Shown piece by piece: positions 41,047-55,588 of a DNA stretch of 64,000 nucleotides. Under the pieces are notes generated by a model. The model was given only the letters and a program-made list of their open reading frames with translations, did no database searches and had not been told where the DNA came from. The DNA comes from Litomosoides sigmodontis (Eukaryota > Nematoda > Chromadorea > Rhabditida > Onchocercidae). Position 1 is the stretch's first letter. Every line of letters begins with the position of its first letter. The stretch lies in contig OY718807.1 of NCBI GenBank assembly GCA_963070105.1, positions 4,189,001-4,253,000 on the forward strand, in the 5' to 3' direction. The translations under genes were made by a program, and so were the position numbers.

Positions 41047-41714
41047 ATGCCCTTGTTGCCCCCACTGTCATCATCGTTATCATCATCAACAGAGCCGATA
41101 ACGGCACTACCGCCACTATCACCGTCCACATCATCCCCTTCACCGCACTTTCATCCTTCCCAGTCATCCAAGAAACTCTCGGAGTTCTATAAAGTACCGT
41201 TGCAAGGCGATCGCATCAGGAAAGTTGCATGCAAGCGACGTGAACACAAGCGAACGATCGCTAAATTACGTCGTATGCTACCGCATGAGCAAAACGTAGT
41301 ACAATGCTCTGAGTTGGAGCTTATCAATCATATCATCAATTATATAACCTCCCTCCAGGTCTCTCATCTTCACTTTTCAACTATATTTTAATTCATTTGA
41401 GAGTAATTTAGGAAACGAACTTAAACTGAAATGAGAAAATTCCCCCTGAATGTCCTATTGTTTCGTCTAGCTATCGATTTTAATTCAAATTAAACTTAAA
41501 CTCAGTTAGATTAAGTCGATTTTACATTTCATTCAAAATCATTAATTTAATACTTGGTAAATTTTAGGAAATGCTTCGATCTCAAGAAAACATACCTGAC
41601 GAGAACAATCCATCAACCATCGATATTGCTAATTTGAATAGAGCACTGTCTCACTTCCATTTATGTACCAATAAGCGGCAGCCTTTAAGGCCCAGCAAGC
41701 GGTTGTGCATTTAG
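41047..41714 (+). CDS. Id-like helix-loop-helix protein 3
   Basis: Exon 1 is 41047-41358 (104 aa) and exon 2 is 41568-41714 (48 aa plus stop), joined in phase 0 right after the LQ of helix 2, as in HLH genes 1 and 2. The total is 152 aa. A TTTCAG acceptor at 41037 lies nine bases before the ATG, fitting spliced-leader addition or a leader intron. The N-terminus is rich in Pro and Ser. Residues about 62-104 hold a basic run (CKRREHKR), then IAKLRRMLP, a loop, and LELINHIINYITSLQ. It is the most diverged of the three: helix 2 has N where Id has D, and INH in place of LQH. The Glu needed for E-box contact is out of register, so a non-DNA-binding HLH is likely but unproven. AATAAA follows at 41894-41899. 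Confidence 0.75.
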
Positions 41715-44700
41715 AAATGCTACTTTGTAACTTATTAATTGGAATGTAATCAGAACTCAAACTTTTAAGTTTTGCTAAATTGAAATTTAGCTTTATAAAT
41801 TATCCCATTGCTTCTCATTTTGTATTCATTCGCACCTGTGCGAAAAGATCAGTTATTGAAGTTGTAAGTTCTGTGAACTCTTTTGTTTTTAACAATAAAG
41901 AAATTATTGCTGACATTTTCTCCTGGCGCTTCTGTCACCTAAAATTCGATCCCACATGATTCATCAAAAAAGAAATCAAAGTTTGCCAAAAAAAAACGAA
42001 AAGCAAAATTTTGCAAAGTAAGTGAGCTAAAAAGGAGAAAATTTCGGAAGAACCTATTTTTATTTGTTTGAAATCAACTGCATTTAGAATTCAACTGCAC
42101 TTTAGATAATTTAACCCAATTCGTCCTTATGCTGCACGCTTACTACTTTTTCCACAATTAGTCCAAATGAAATTAGCAAAACTAAAATTCGTGCAAAGTA
42201 GCAAAAGAGAGGAAATATTTCAATTTAAAATATTATTCATTTCAAGTAAATTTACTTCTTCACACGAGGCAGTTAGTGTACTAGGAAGCACCACTGGTAG
42301 CCTGGAAGGGTTTTCTCCCTTCTTTTGCCGATGCAAAGACAAATGAAGATGATGTTGTTGACATATGGTGTGACATGCAACAGTTACGCTACTCAATTAT
42401 TTCCAGGTGCACCGCACAGGTGTCCTCATACTCACTGCCTTACGACAAGTTTTATTTACATCCCGCACATTGCCAATAATCCACAGCATCATCATGCACT
42501 GTGTTCTACGAGAGATCCCGGTAATATGCTGCTACCTTTCTGAGGTCCGCGCACCTGGTACGTTGCAGCACCTGGTTGTGGACACGCACAGCAACCAATC
42601 TTAATCGTTCTCTCACCTCGTAATATTACATAATTGATAATTATGAATACACACCTTTTACATTTGATAATTTATTGCACCATTCATGCGTCTTAGCAGT
42701 TTTAGGTGCATAATTTCACATTTCAAATATTCATCAAGTTGGTAAGTTATGATTAATTTAAAAATTATTTTTAAAGATTGTTGAAAAATAGAATAAGGAT
42801 TGTTGCAAATGAAATGAAGTGAATGCAGTAGGTAAAAAAAAACTAATATTAATAAAAATATTAATGCAAAAAGTTTTTATAAAATTAAAAAAATTCAGTT
42901 GAATTCAATTAAACCTTTTCATCGCCTTCTTCAACACTTCTTATAATTTGTGCTTATTGAAATTTAATTGGAAATTTAACAATAACAGGAAATATGTTTT
43001 ATGAGAGACGGCATATCCATAAATGTATATTCTCGTGCGTAAGGCAATGCGTAAGGAACAAATAGTCATAAAACAGGGTCATCCAACAATTTGCGGTCTT
43101 TTTGAAAAGAGAAATGGAAGAGGTTCTACAATATCGATGTCCACCTATTGTCCATTATTTGTTCGCTTCCTGAATAATTGCCAATAGTCTAATAATCGTG
43201 AACACAACGACTAAATGAATGTTCAATTCTTGCATAAAACAGTTCCGCGGTACCTTTGTTAACATAGTTGACGGCGGGTGTCGCAGTGAGTGCTAGAAAG
43301 TGATCGATCCTTTCTCTTTGATCAAATTGTTGGAAATTAATTAACAATGCCGAATGAGTACCGATGATGTTTGACTTTTTCTCTGCATAAACTGCTATTG
43401 AAATTTCCAGCGGACGTGTGATTAATTGCAGTAAACTTGATGCGTTTAACAAAGCGAAACAAAATTCCTGTTTTGTAAATTTCAACTTGTAATTTAATAT
43501 TTCCATCCGATGCACAGACACACTTAAAGTTATCTAACTGTTATTTTCAAATTCAAGTTAAGTTGGAGAAAATTTTGAAAAAAGTAAGCAATCAGCATTT
43601 ATTATCAGTATCACAATGTTAATAACTTTTTATTATTATCATTATCAGTAACAGTATTCAATTAACATCATCGTTAACATTGTGGTTACTAATATCAATT
43701 ATTAATATCGTTGTTAATTATCATTATCAATATCAGTGATCATGAGTATCACTATCAGTATAAGCGATTAATGTTATCAGTATTTAATACTGAAACGATC
43801 AAAATTTAGATTGTGTGAAGCAACTGAATGTATACCAACAATCGGTGTTGTTTTTTTTTTTTTTTGAACGATCAGTTACATATTGACCATTTATATTTAT
43901 AGCCTATCTGGTCAGTCTGTTCGAGTATTTTATAAGGTAATTAGCATAAATGTCCATTGATTAGCTCATTAATGCTTGGTTCAGTTCACATGATGGATGT
44001 TTTTGTTAATGTAATAGGAAGAGAGGAAGGAAAATAGAAAGTGGATTTCAGTGATGCAACAAACATCGCATCATCCTGAAATGAGTGCAGCCATCAGGAA
44101 GTGCTGTTCCGGAGCTGCGGGTGGTCTCTCTTCCCTCCGTACGTACGATCCTGTCATTCAATTCCTTGGTCAATATCAAGCATAGTCATTATTACATTCA
44201 TTGTCAGTTTTCAATCCATTCATTCTGATCATCTATCAGATCAGCCGGTCACATCACTGCTTACTGTCAATCCAAAAAAAAATGTCAAAAAGAGATCAAG
44301 CTTAAATTCAAAGATTTAAGCTTAATTGATGTACAGTGATAGGAACATAACAAGTTGTTCAATGAATGAGGAAAAAAGTTAGTCTAAATTATTGCTTTAA
44401 ATTAATATATGAAGGCTTCAAAAAAGAAGTATACGAATTTCGAAATGGATTGCAACTCAAATTCAGAAGCTAAGTGAAACTCGTTAAATGCAATTTTTAA
44501 TTTCAATCAGTTGAAATTGGGAGTTTCATTAAGCTTAACATCAGGCTACATATGAAAATATATTTTTGTGAACTCAGGTTTGGAATGCAATTAGTGATTA
44601 TCCTTTGATATTGCAATTGCAATACGAAGTTTTTAAGTAATTGAAATATTCAAGTATTTTTAATTATTCGAAAATTTCCAGAAATTTCGAAGAATTTATT

Positions 44701-47700
44701 CTGGCATTTTGCTAATTTCCATAAAAAACAAAGAGGTAAGAAATGTCATCATGTGATAAATGCAATAATTGCTATTGCTACATACTTCCTGCATTTCAAG
44801 AAACGTTTCAGTTCTTAAAAAAAGCTATCATTATCTTTAGGTCATCGGAGAGAAATCATAAATCATTCCATCCTCCATATATTACACGTCAGGGTCAAGT
44901 CACTTTCAATCTTTATTACTTTTTTTTAGAGAGACAAAGGGCACTGACGCATGGATAACTTAACACTCAAGGTAGTGATAATTTGATAATTTAAAATAAG
45001 TTTTCAAATTTTCAGGCTTACCTTAGTATTTACAAATTTAAAAAGTTTGCAACTTTTTAATTCACTGTCCTTTATTTCACAATTGTTTCTTTTTCGAATT
45101 AATTTCACTCTTTCCTCAATGATAATTGCACTAAATCGTACAATTTTAACATTTTCAGATGAAATACGATCACACTTAAATTTAAATAAGAATTTAAGCA
45201 AGAATTTAAATAAGCGTTGATTCGATTTTGAAGAATAAGTAAGTGTGTGTAAAGTGTGGTGGATAGATCGTAATGCTTCCTCACCTCTCCATCCATCAGC
45301 ATGGGAAAAATGATGAAAGAAAAGGTACGACCTTACCGTAAAGTGTCTGCGATAAATCTTCCAGCAAACAAAACAGTCAGCGCACACCTGTACAGCTGCG
45401 CACATTATCGCGATGGGAAATCAAACGCTGTTGCACTTGACTTCACAACCTCAAATTTGCATATCATTTCGTAAATGTGCATGGGAAAGTAGCAGCAATA
45501 GTTGTACTACGAAAGTCAATTGCATAATTGTGAGAAATATAAATTATTAATGGAAATAATTTGAAAAATTAATTTATTACGTAATAATTTATCTTGATCT
45601 GTACTTTGCATGTAATTATATGATTGCATGCATTTTATTTGTAAATTTTTTTTTTTTGAAAAAAAGGTATTATCGTTGTAGCTGCAGTAACAAAATGCGA
45701 AAGTTGCTTTTATCATAATTAATTTTTTTTAGAAAAATAAAAAGGAAACGTTAAATTGGAAAGGGTAAATGTGTCATGAAGAAATTGCATTTCATTTATT
45801 TTTCATTAAAATTGCCTTTTTATTTTTAAAATATTTTGCTGCTTTTGTTCCTTTTTTTGGATTAAGCATTTTTTTTTGTAGTTTACACTCAAATTTCATT
45901 TCTAACAATTTTTAAATTTTTTGCATCAAAATGCTTCAAAAAAAATGTTTAAGGAAAAGAATCACTTGAAATTAACAAACAATGATTATTATTATTTATT
46001 CATCATCATCGTAAATATTTCCTCCTCTGTTCACTTATCGATGAGAGGTCAGTGCTGGTCAAACTTACCTCTTAGCATCGACGACTTTCTACCGCTTTGT
46101 TGTTGACATTTCTCACAATCGTGTTAAACGAAGAACCAAAAAAAAGGCTCTTTGTTTGGCGACAAATGGAAATATTTGCAAAGCTATTGATTTAAGAGAG
46201 ATATTCTGGGAAAAGGGTACTGCATAATTTAGCATTTCCGCTCTTCCGCTCTTTCAACATTTTGAATTGAACTTTTTTTTGAAATAATTTTAAATTTGTG
46301 AAATGAGATGAAAAGAAAATCTTACAATGACAATAAATATTATCGATGAAAGAATTTGATAGAAGCAATTTTATGGAGGCATCTATCCCATCTTCAGTGA
46401 GTGGGTGCTACCTAACTAGTTGTCCTTGAACTTGCGCAGACGATTACCATCGTCCATTACCGCTTCTCATTCATCCACGTCCTTCCTTCCTACTCAGATT
46501 GTCTGTAATTACCTATCTTCCTATCTCGTAACTTTGACAATTGGATGGGAGGAGGGAGTTTTGCTAGAGTATAATTAATACGATTTATTAAATCATTTAA
46601 AGAAGTTGCGCTTTAGGTGAATTAAGGTGCTCATTGATAAATGCGAAATTTAGGAATCAAATTTTAGCTTTCAATTTCATATTACAATCATTTTTGACGG
46701 ATAGAAAAGAGATTGCGAAGAGAGACGAATCATCAAATGGCAACGTTACTTTTTTAATCAAAATTTCATTTTGAAAATAATTCAACTTTTAAATTATTGA
46801 AAGGGAACGAATGGATGGAGTTAATTATTTTTAGATGAATTTTTCTTCACATCTTATCTTAATTGCCTCAATGTTGTGAATATGTGAGAACTGAACTATT
46901 AGGTAAAGAAAAAAAGAGGAGAGGAAGAGAATGATTGTTGACAGTGAGAATTATACTGAATGGATGGACGAGCAATTTCCGATTCTTTTAATGGCCTAAA
47001 AAGTTGAATGAGAATGTCAGTGAAAGTGATTACGGAGGTAGCAGAAGGAAGGACGTTTGAAATCATCCAATTCAGACAAGCATACTTTTCCAGCACTGAA
47101 AAAAAGAAATGTGAAAATTGCGATTTAATGAAGGACTTTCTAGCGCTGTGTCGTAAGGCTTAGGAATATTTTGAACGAAAATATCTGAAATTATCGAACA
47201 GCGAAATTCCTTTCCTTTTTACATAAGCAAATATTAATGGCTAACAGCAGAACAAGTTTCGCTGTCCACTACGGTTGCATGATGGATGAGAAAACGATGA
47301 ATGAGAAGGCCAAGAAACACTTTAACTGACTAAACGTTCAGGTAACTAACAAGGTCGTCACAAATCCGGAATGCAAATAAAAACTGAATGATTACAGTTC
47401 GTCCGTTGTTGCGGAGAATTGCTGGAAGCGAATGAAATGATCGTGATATAACTTAGCTTTAAGAAATGCATAACAATGAAAGAAAAATTAAGCCAAAATT
47501 CCTCTTCTTTCACGGCATAATAAATTCTGTGATTGAAACCGAATTAAAGTTGAAATTGCAGTTGTATTCTTGGCAAGGTAACTGAATTTTCCAACTGGCA
47601 TTTCCTGCATTTGCATTAGGCAAAAGCGGAACTCTCACCGATCACATAAAGGATTTTGCTAAAGTTTGTCCATGCATCTGTCAGTACTATTAAAAGGTAA

Positions 47701-48548
47701 AACGGATTTCATTGTATATCATTCAAATCACTGCAACTAATCATTTAGATCAAATTATCAACTGTCGGTCATTGGATCAACCTAACTTTAACTAAGGTTG
47801 ATCAATTTGTCATTGATGCAAGCCGATATGCAAGCGAATTGAATGCATGCATTTTCCAACTGCATGTTACTTTTGCAGCATACATTAGTGATGTCATGGA
47901 AAGTAAGGTGAATAGTTAGCTCATCATTGATTGCTGCTGTTTTATGTGAAAGTTAGCAATTTCAGCTAACGAAGTGACTAACGAAGAAGAGGAGAAGCCT
48001 TTTTCTAATTTCCACTTCACTGCTTACCTTTTCATCGCTAATTGCCAGGCGCATCCATTGTGGGTGATGAAGCTGAAGTTTGTTATTAAAACTGAAGTTA
48101 GGTAAACTTTGTCATTTACTTCACATATCGATTTTATAATTGAATGTTTTGAAACAACGAATATCAGCGGCTGCATTGCAATTCATTCTGGCAATGTTTT
48201 CGGACCTTTGCATGCTTCGCTTTTTTAGATCGAACTCGAAGTGTTATAATGCTAATCATTTCATCACTTTCAATAAAAAACGCCGATAAGTTAGGCTTGA
48301 TTATCAAACAGGCAATCAATTTTCGTGCTTTATCAAGTTTCTAGGAACTTAATTTTAATTGATAACACTAATAAGAGTAGATCTTAGTTATTCGACACAC
48401 GTTATTCAAGTAACTTTTGTACCGCACCGCTGTCTCTCATTTATCTAGGCTCCTACAATGTGCAAATCATGCCAATCGTGGTGCAGTACAATCGAGGTAT
48501 AAAATTAAAGGAAATGAAATTTCAAATGTTGAATTTCATCTCTCAAAA
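41715..48548. other. Gene-free stretch
   Basis: No convincing gene. A frame at 42415-42543 after a TTTCCAG acceptor (contains FIYIPHIANNPQHHH, stop at 42543) might be an alternative 3' exon of HLH gene 3 or chance. A 110-codon minus frame at 43189-43521 lacks splice context or family resemblance. A degenerate ATC/ATT-rich tract occupies about 43600-43790. Confidence 0.4.
43600..43790. repeat. Degenerate ATC/ATT trinucleotide-rich tract
   Basis: Many imperfect ATCA, ATTATC and CAGTATC units with a loose period of three or six. It looks like a decayed microsatellite. Confidence 0.6.
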
Positions 48549-51500
48549 ATGGAAGCGAAGTTGACCTCACTGCTTACTATATCTACACTGCTATGTGATG
48601 CAATTAAACTTGGCATTTTGGAAAGTGACCGAAACCTTGTGCACATATGCGAAATGGCTGTAAAAGATGGTGAAGATGCTGGACAGTGTGCTGCTAGTAC
48701 CATCCAGTACGCTCATTGCTTAGTATTACAAATTTGCGAGGAAAAAAGCCAATGGCTGAGGGCCAGACATTTTGATCGTCATTGTAACGTGTGAGCCTAA
48801 ACCTGGAAATGCTAGCTTAAATCTAAAAATCAATCAATTGACTGCATTTAACTGTTATTTATCCCTAACATCTTGCTAGACAATTTCGCAATATTTCAAA
48901 TTGATAATTTGTAGTTGAAATTGGAATGAATTCAGGATATTGGATGCTGCTACATGCACGACTAATAATCCGGCAAAGGGCACCGCCAACGCTGTCGCTT
49001 TTCATTTTCAGCAAGGTGTAGAGGTTATTATTTGAGACATTTGTTGCTATTTACAATCAGTGCGATCTTCCTCAGATATTTGATTTCAAGGCGTTCGTTG
49101 ATTCGAGATGTGAGAGTGAAATACTGGAAATAGCCGGCTTAGCGCGTTTCTGGAACTCTCCGGTCCTGATACGAGCTATCACAAATCCCACTATCAGTGA
49201 TACGGATCTCTACCCCACCGCTGTACAGTTTGGTCTCACGTCCGCAATTGACTTCACATACGCTATCAAATCGCTTACCGATTACCTTAATATCACTTCG
49301 GTATACATATTTCAGTTCCTTTTCAAATTCCTTTCATTTACTCATCATTTCGTGCATTTTGCAAATAATCTTGTTTGATGGAACTAGAAATAAGTCTTCA
49401 AATATGAATTTACGTTCTGATTTTCAGTAATTTCGCTCCAAGATTTGCTTGGGAATGCATTTTAGATTCTTTGAATGTAATCTAATTTAGCATAATGTTT
49501 TGATTTGGTTTAATTTTATCTGTCATTTTCAATTTTGAGCAATGGGATGAATGGTAAATAGACGGGAATCTTCCAGGTAGTTCTGGTCAGTTCCAGTGAA
49601 GGCGACTATGGCCACTACTCCATTGTTGCTGCAATCGAACAAATTGCAAAACAACAACGTCCATTTCGTGTGGAGAAATTCATCGAAATTAATGAACATG
49701 TGCTAACGGAAAAGAAAGTTACCACGCAGAATCTTAGAACAGACGCAAGTAGTAAGCTTTTACGTTTCAGCACTTCGTCGGAAGGTTGGATGCATTTTGA
49801 AAAGACCCACTACCTCCATGATTTACAAATGCAACACGTTAGGTAGTAAGTTATCACTGAAATTATTCAACGCAGACACGTTTACTGTCAGATTTAAGAG
49901 TTCCTTTACTTTTGCAAACTTCATCTTGCCGTCTAAATCTTGCTAATTAGTTTGCTTATCAATAACGTCATTAAAGAATTGCAAGAACTCAGTGAGAAAA
50001 GTCTTAATTTTAAACACTTACCATTTGAAATGATGCCGTAATGTTTCTTCACCTATAATTATGATTAACCAATATATCCAAGTTAGCTTTATCCTAAAGC
50101 AAAAAGAAGCGAAAATGTAGAGCGTAGCGAAACGAGTACTGAGGAGTGCTGTGCTGTTCCAGTGATCGTTATTGGAAGTGATTTCATAAATCTGGAAATG
50201 GTTTTCCACAATCTGGAACTTGTCGCACTGGCCAGCGATCGGTACATGATAATTCTGATATGCAATCGAATTAGCGAAGTATGTACCAACGCAGTAAGAG
50301 ATGTCGTCATTCGTGCTAAGATCATTATTGTAAGTTGCTTGTTGCACTGATAATAGCATGAAATTTTTACGTCGGAAATGAGCGTAGAAGGATATTTTCA
50401 AGTAATATTCGTTTTGACGAAAAGTCATTCTTTAAACTGACTTTGGTGATCATTTTCAGTTAGCTCCAATAATTGAGCGATATAAATCGATTGGAAATGA
50501 ACTAAGCAAGCGACTTAACTTCACGGTGAAAGAGGTACGAAAAGAAATGATAAGAAGCAAGCGGGTGTATTGTAATTATCGTATTAAGAGAGAGTTATAT
50601 CGTAATGCTGAAGATTACTTCATAAACATATGTGGATAGTTGATGTGAACATTTAACGCTATAGGTACTGTACACCCTTGGATTATGGTCGATACTGTAT
50701 TTGAGTTATTCTGTGAGATTTCGTGTATTTTTTTATAGAATGAAGTGGAAATGTATTTGGCAATGTATGATGCATGTTACGGTTTCTGTTTCGGTGTTGG
50801 GCGTAATACCTCAGCTGTGGATGTGAATGGACGACAGTTTGCTCAGTCTATGAGAAGTCAACATTTCACCGGTCTGTTTTTTTACTTTTAACTATCAATT
50901 GAGTCATGCAGGAATGCTGCTCTAATCACTACTGCTGCTAATTAATAACTAGTACTCAAACGAACAATCTAAGCTAAGAGGAATTTTCCAATTAGAAACT
51001 GATCGTACTATCTTCATTGTGCTAGTGATTTGAAAATGAAATTTCTCAATTTCTACCTTGCAGATCTATTTGGGAATGTTTCGTTGGATGGTTCAGCGAA
51101 AAGATTGCAAAATTATGCATTTCAATGGTTACCTTCAAAAAGTGATGAATTTCAACGAGTTATGACACTAACAATGATTGAGGCGGAATGTACGCCTGAA
51201 AATAAATGCTTTGATTTGGTGATTTCTCACATTTTTTCAATCATTTCAAACTTCTCACATTTATTTTACAAAAACAATTAAAAAAATAACTAATGGGAAG
51301 GGAATTTAAGGTGATTATATAATAAGTGTGAGATTGAATCTGCTTTTACAGTTCCTTTTGAACAATTTTTAATTTATCAGTTTATTTTATCGCTGATTAC
51401 TAATTAGAAGTAATGGGTTACAGGAGGTGGAAATTGCAGACGAGAGCTTTTGGGATGTTTATAAAAACGTCACAGTTGAAAGATACATTAAGTCCAGCGT

Positions 51501-54500
51501 TCACTCCATTCCAGCTATTGCTATAGTAATTATTGGTTGTGTTGTTTGCACTGTGCTTTGTTCCATTGGTTTTTACTTGTACGAAAGAAAGTAAGTAATA
51601 AGTTATACTCTGGAATAGCTTGGATAAGTGAGATGACGTAATTTGCGGATAACTTTTTTTCGGTGGAACTGGGAGAGGTTTGAATGTTTATTTCAACAGT
51701 GCTCAATATTTATTTGTTATGGTTTTTAAGTAAATGACTTTAAGGAATATTTTCTTTGCCATTTTGCGAGAGCAATTTTTCAGGAAACGTATGGAGGTGT
51801 ATCGAATGATTTGGAAAATTTCAAAAAAGAATTTAAAAGTTATCGAAACAAAACGGGTTACTGAATGTTTTTTTTTGCATTTTATCAACTAACTTTTATG
51901 ATAACATTTTCTCCTTCTTTCCCATTTTCTTATTAAAAAGAAGTCCAAGTATTTTAGCCTAAAGGACATGCAGTAAGTAATAACTTACGCAATAAACGAC
52001 GTCAACTGGATTCCTACGCATTGGTTGGTACGTTAAAAGCTGAGTTTATATGTTGCAAACAATATAAACGAATTCCGTGGAATAAAGTGCAGCCTAAATT
52101 CCTATACGAATTAAAATCACTAAATCACAACAATCTAACCAATTTTATTGGAATTTGCTACAATGATCTTGATCATTTCTACGTGTTACACACGTTAATT
52201 GAACGTGCATCACTGGAGGACTTTATCTATGATAATAAATTTAACGTAGACGACACATTCAAGTGCTCCTTTATCAAAGATATATTGAAGGTACTGTAAA
52301 TATTTTAATTTACGATAATTCTTGCTCATGCATGCATAAAATACTTGAAGATAAATTAGCGCATTTTTGTTTTTGAAATTAATCGTAAAATCTACTGAAT
52401 AAATTACTTAACATTCTCATTTCATCAATTCTTGCTACTTCAGGGATTGCAATATTTGCACAAATCACCAATTGGATATCACGGAATGCTATCACTGAAA
52501 ACGTGTATGATTGATACCAATTGGGTTCTGAAATTAACAAATTTCGGAATTTCGGGTATGCTAAGCGAATTGATCGAGCAGAATTACATACGTCCTGTAG
52601 AATTGATTCCGCATCACTGTAAGTGAAATTCATTAAGATTAATGGAGTGAGTGGAAGTTTGTAACAATCCCAGTTACAAATGTTATGTGTACGCGAATTA
52701 AATTGGGTCGAATTTAAAGAGCCCAAAAAATTTGATTCGCAGAAATCATACGTTTGTTTTCTTCAGTTTATGTCACAGTTGCGCCGGAACTATTAATTGG
52801 TATTGAAATCGGATGGAATTTCCCGAAAGGAACCGCTATGGGCGACATTTATAGCTTTGCGATGATGCTTTATTCAATTATTTTTCGAATTAAACCATTC
52901 AGTCGACTTTCGTTGAAAGGTTCATTTGAAGTGATTTGAAAGTCTCAGAAATGACTGCGCAGAATATTTGCACAAAAACAGGCTGAATTGCAGAAGTGTT
53001 GTCCAATGTGGTACAGAAATCTTTACGGCCACATATTGAGAGTGATGATGGTGATCCGGTTAGTTCTAAATCAATGCTTATTTTTGAATTTTAACTAATT
53101 GAAAATTAAAAAAAAAAAGCAAACTTTTGGTCAGTCACATCTCGGCTCGCACGGACAGCTAGAAATATTACTAATTGGAGATTTTAGAGCACAGAAATGC
53201 AGAAATTAACATTTTACAGCTTATTGCATTAATGTGTCAGTGCTGGAATTCATCGCCAGAAGTACGGCCCAAACTTCAAGCGATCAGTGAAACTATCGGA
53301 TTAATTTTTCCAAGCTCGTGAATTTTTTTCGTAGATTTATCATTAATTTATTATTTTGTCATTTCCAAAAATTTAATAAATTAGGGACGGGAATAGATTA
53401 TATTAAATTCAGGTCTAAAGAAAATATAGAATTCAGGGATATTATCTAACTTTAAATATCTTTTAAATAATCTAATCTTATGGTTATTTTAGGAAAGACA
53501 ACTTAGTTGATCAAATGATAAAAATGAATGAGAAATATGCACAAAACTTGGAACATATCGTCGCGGAGCGAACTTCACTTTTGGTGGAAGCGCAAGGACA
53601 AACTGATCGTTTACTTTGTGAAATGCTCCCACCGTTCGTTCCATTTGCTATCATCATTTTGCTAGTTTTTATTTTTTCTAAAGAAAGTTTATCAAAATCT
53701 TGGATAAATTGTTATTTGGAATTACAAATAATGTGAGTGTGATGTTAGATCCATAGCAGCCGAGCTCAAAGCAGGCAAAACAATCATTCCACGAAATTAC
53801 GAGTCAGTTACGGTTGGCTTCTGTCAGATCGTTGACTTTGTTTATCTGATGGGACAATGTACACCCTACCAGGTTTGTAATTTCTAAATCTCTGTGAATC
53901 TAGAAGTTGAATCTCGAAATTTACAGTCAACAATGAAGACGAGAAGTTTGAAGTGTCCTATTTCATTTTCTATAAAATTTTTATTATTGGTGAAGTAGAA
54001 TAACGAGAAAGTTCTGCATATGATGATAATTTAGGTGATTTCATTTTTAAATGAAGCCTTTATGAATTTCGATGAAGTAATAAAGTGCCACGATGCTTAC
54101 AAAGTCGAAACAACGGGTGAAACATACATGATGGCATCAGGAGTTCCTAGTGAAAATAGTGGCAAGCATACTTTTGAAATTGCTGAAATTGCACTTGAAA
54201 TACGGCAGGTAACATTTTTTTACACTTTACACTGAGACGGGTGAAAGCATATTTCTGCCGCTAATATACGACAGAAATATACATAATTTAAATGTGTTTT
54301 CAAAAAAACAGAATTTTTGAGATAAAGAAATTACATGTTTTGCAGGCATAGAATTACCTCATATTATGTTGAAATGAAAAAATAGCTTTACACAAATGAA
54401 ATATAAAATTTTCTCCACTTTTAATATTTGATGTAATTATAGAAAACCTTTGCTTATAAGGTTATTTCTGCATCAAATTGGCATCTGCGTGTTCGTATCG

Positions 54501-54926
54501 GATTCCACTGTGGGCCTATTGCTGCTGGTGTTATCGGTTTACGATCACCGAGATACTGTTTATTTGGTGATACGGTACTACATTTTAATTTGCATGTCTA
54601 ACATTTTTAACTTGAAAATTTTTTAATGAAAATGTTTTTTCCAGGTAAATTTTGCATCTCGAATGCAGAGTAGCTGTGAACCTAATCAAATACAAGTAGC
54701 TGAAAGTACAGCAAAAATTTTGATGGAACATGCCAAGTATAAGCTTACAAAACGTGGGGTTGTGCGCGTCAAGGGCAAAGGTCATTTTTTTTACTTATCG
54801 AAGGATGTATCGTTAGCTACTGATGAAATATATTGAATTGTTTCAGGAGATGTGAACACATATTGGTTAAATGAGTTCGTCCTGAATGATGAACAATCGA
54901 CAGATGCAGGAACGTCGAGTAACTAA
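48549..54926 (+). CDS. Receptor-type guanylyl cyclase, 21 exons, with substituted metal-binding residues
   Basis: Exon starts: 48549, 48936, 49091, 49577, 50128, 50460, 50739, 51064, 51424, 51784, 51958, 52444, 52767, 52994, 53220, 53493, 53749, 54035, 54443, 54645 and 54847. All join in phase, giving about 1,074 aa. Order: signal peptide (1-18, ending LLCDA); extracellular ANF-type ligand-binding region to about 480; transmembrane helix about 485-510 ([18 protein letters not shown]); kinase-homology domain about 539-812, with HRD and DFG degenerate (YHGML, TNFG); coiled dimerisation helix 813-858 ([17 protein letters not shown]); cyclase domain 860-1055. Base-contact residues E926 and C998 (PRYCLFGDT) and the N1005/R1009 pair are kept. 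The usual metal Asp of FSDIVGF is Gln (FCQIVDF, Q886), and the Asp of GDAYM is Glu (GETYM, E930). It may need a heterodimer partner, as proposed for DAF-11/ODR-1. A DAF-11-like orthologue is my best guess, not established. The exon 3 acceptor (TTTCAAG) and exon 4-5 junction are the least certain. Confidence 0.88.
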
Positions 54927-55588
54927 ATGTTGGTTGCATGAGATGCTAAACAATTGCAACGCAACAATTAGCTTGCTCCTCAAGTTTCGTAAACAGCCTA
55001 AATTAACACTATAAATATAATTTGATATTTTATTTCACAGTGTTCAGTTTTATCCGTTCGTTACAAACCGAATTAAATACACAAGCTGTAAAAATTAAAC
55101 ACTAATTTTCGATCTAGATAATAAATTTTAATGCTTAGTGAACTGAATCCTTTTTCTGATTCCATTTAGCCACCCATACAATGAATTGCAATGCTTTCCT
55201 CGCCTCTTCTGAGGCTTTTGCAAAATATTTTATAGATACACCCACCTACAACTATTCTTACTTCCAGAATGAAGATGATTGTTCAAAAACCACACATTTT
55301 TTTATTGATTTTATAAAAATTATTAAATGACTATGACATATAAAATGATAATAGTAATAAATCACTAATAAAAATACCAATTACTAAGAAAATGAACACC
55401 TAAATTTTTGATAAACAGAAGACTGTGCGGATTAGCGAGCTCCGGAAATGGAACTCTGCGTTAGTTGTTTTGGAGATTCCAGCTCATTTCACATTCTGCT
55501 GTTAAGCTGTGATAATGTTTCAATTTCTAGTCTTTCCGGCTGTAATTTAAACAAAAATAAATTTAAGTGCTTATAAAATATACATGAA
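54927..55588. other. Convergent 3' intergenic region
   Basis: Tail-to-tail gap between the cyclase (plus) and the dehydrogenase (minus). AATAAA near 55119 could end the cyclase transcript. No gene seen. Confidence 0.5.

Noticed and set aside
43189..43521. 110-codon minus-strand frame
   Set aside because: Length is within chance for AT-rich DNA of this size. No flanking splice signals or family resemblance were found.
47766..47815. Short inverted repeat GATCAACCT/AGGTTGATC
   Set aside because: Only nine perfect pairs; expected by chance in a window this long.
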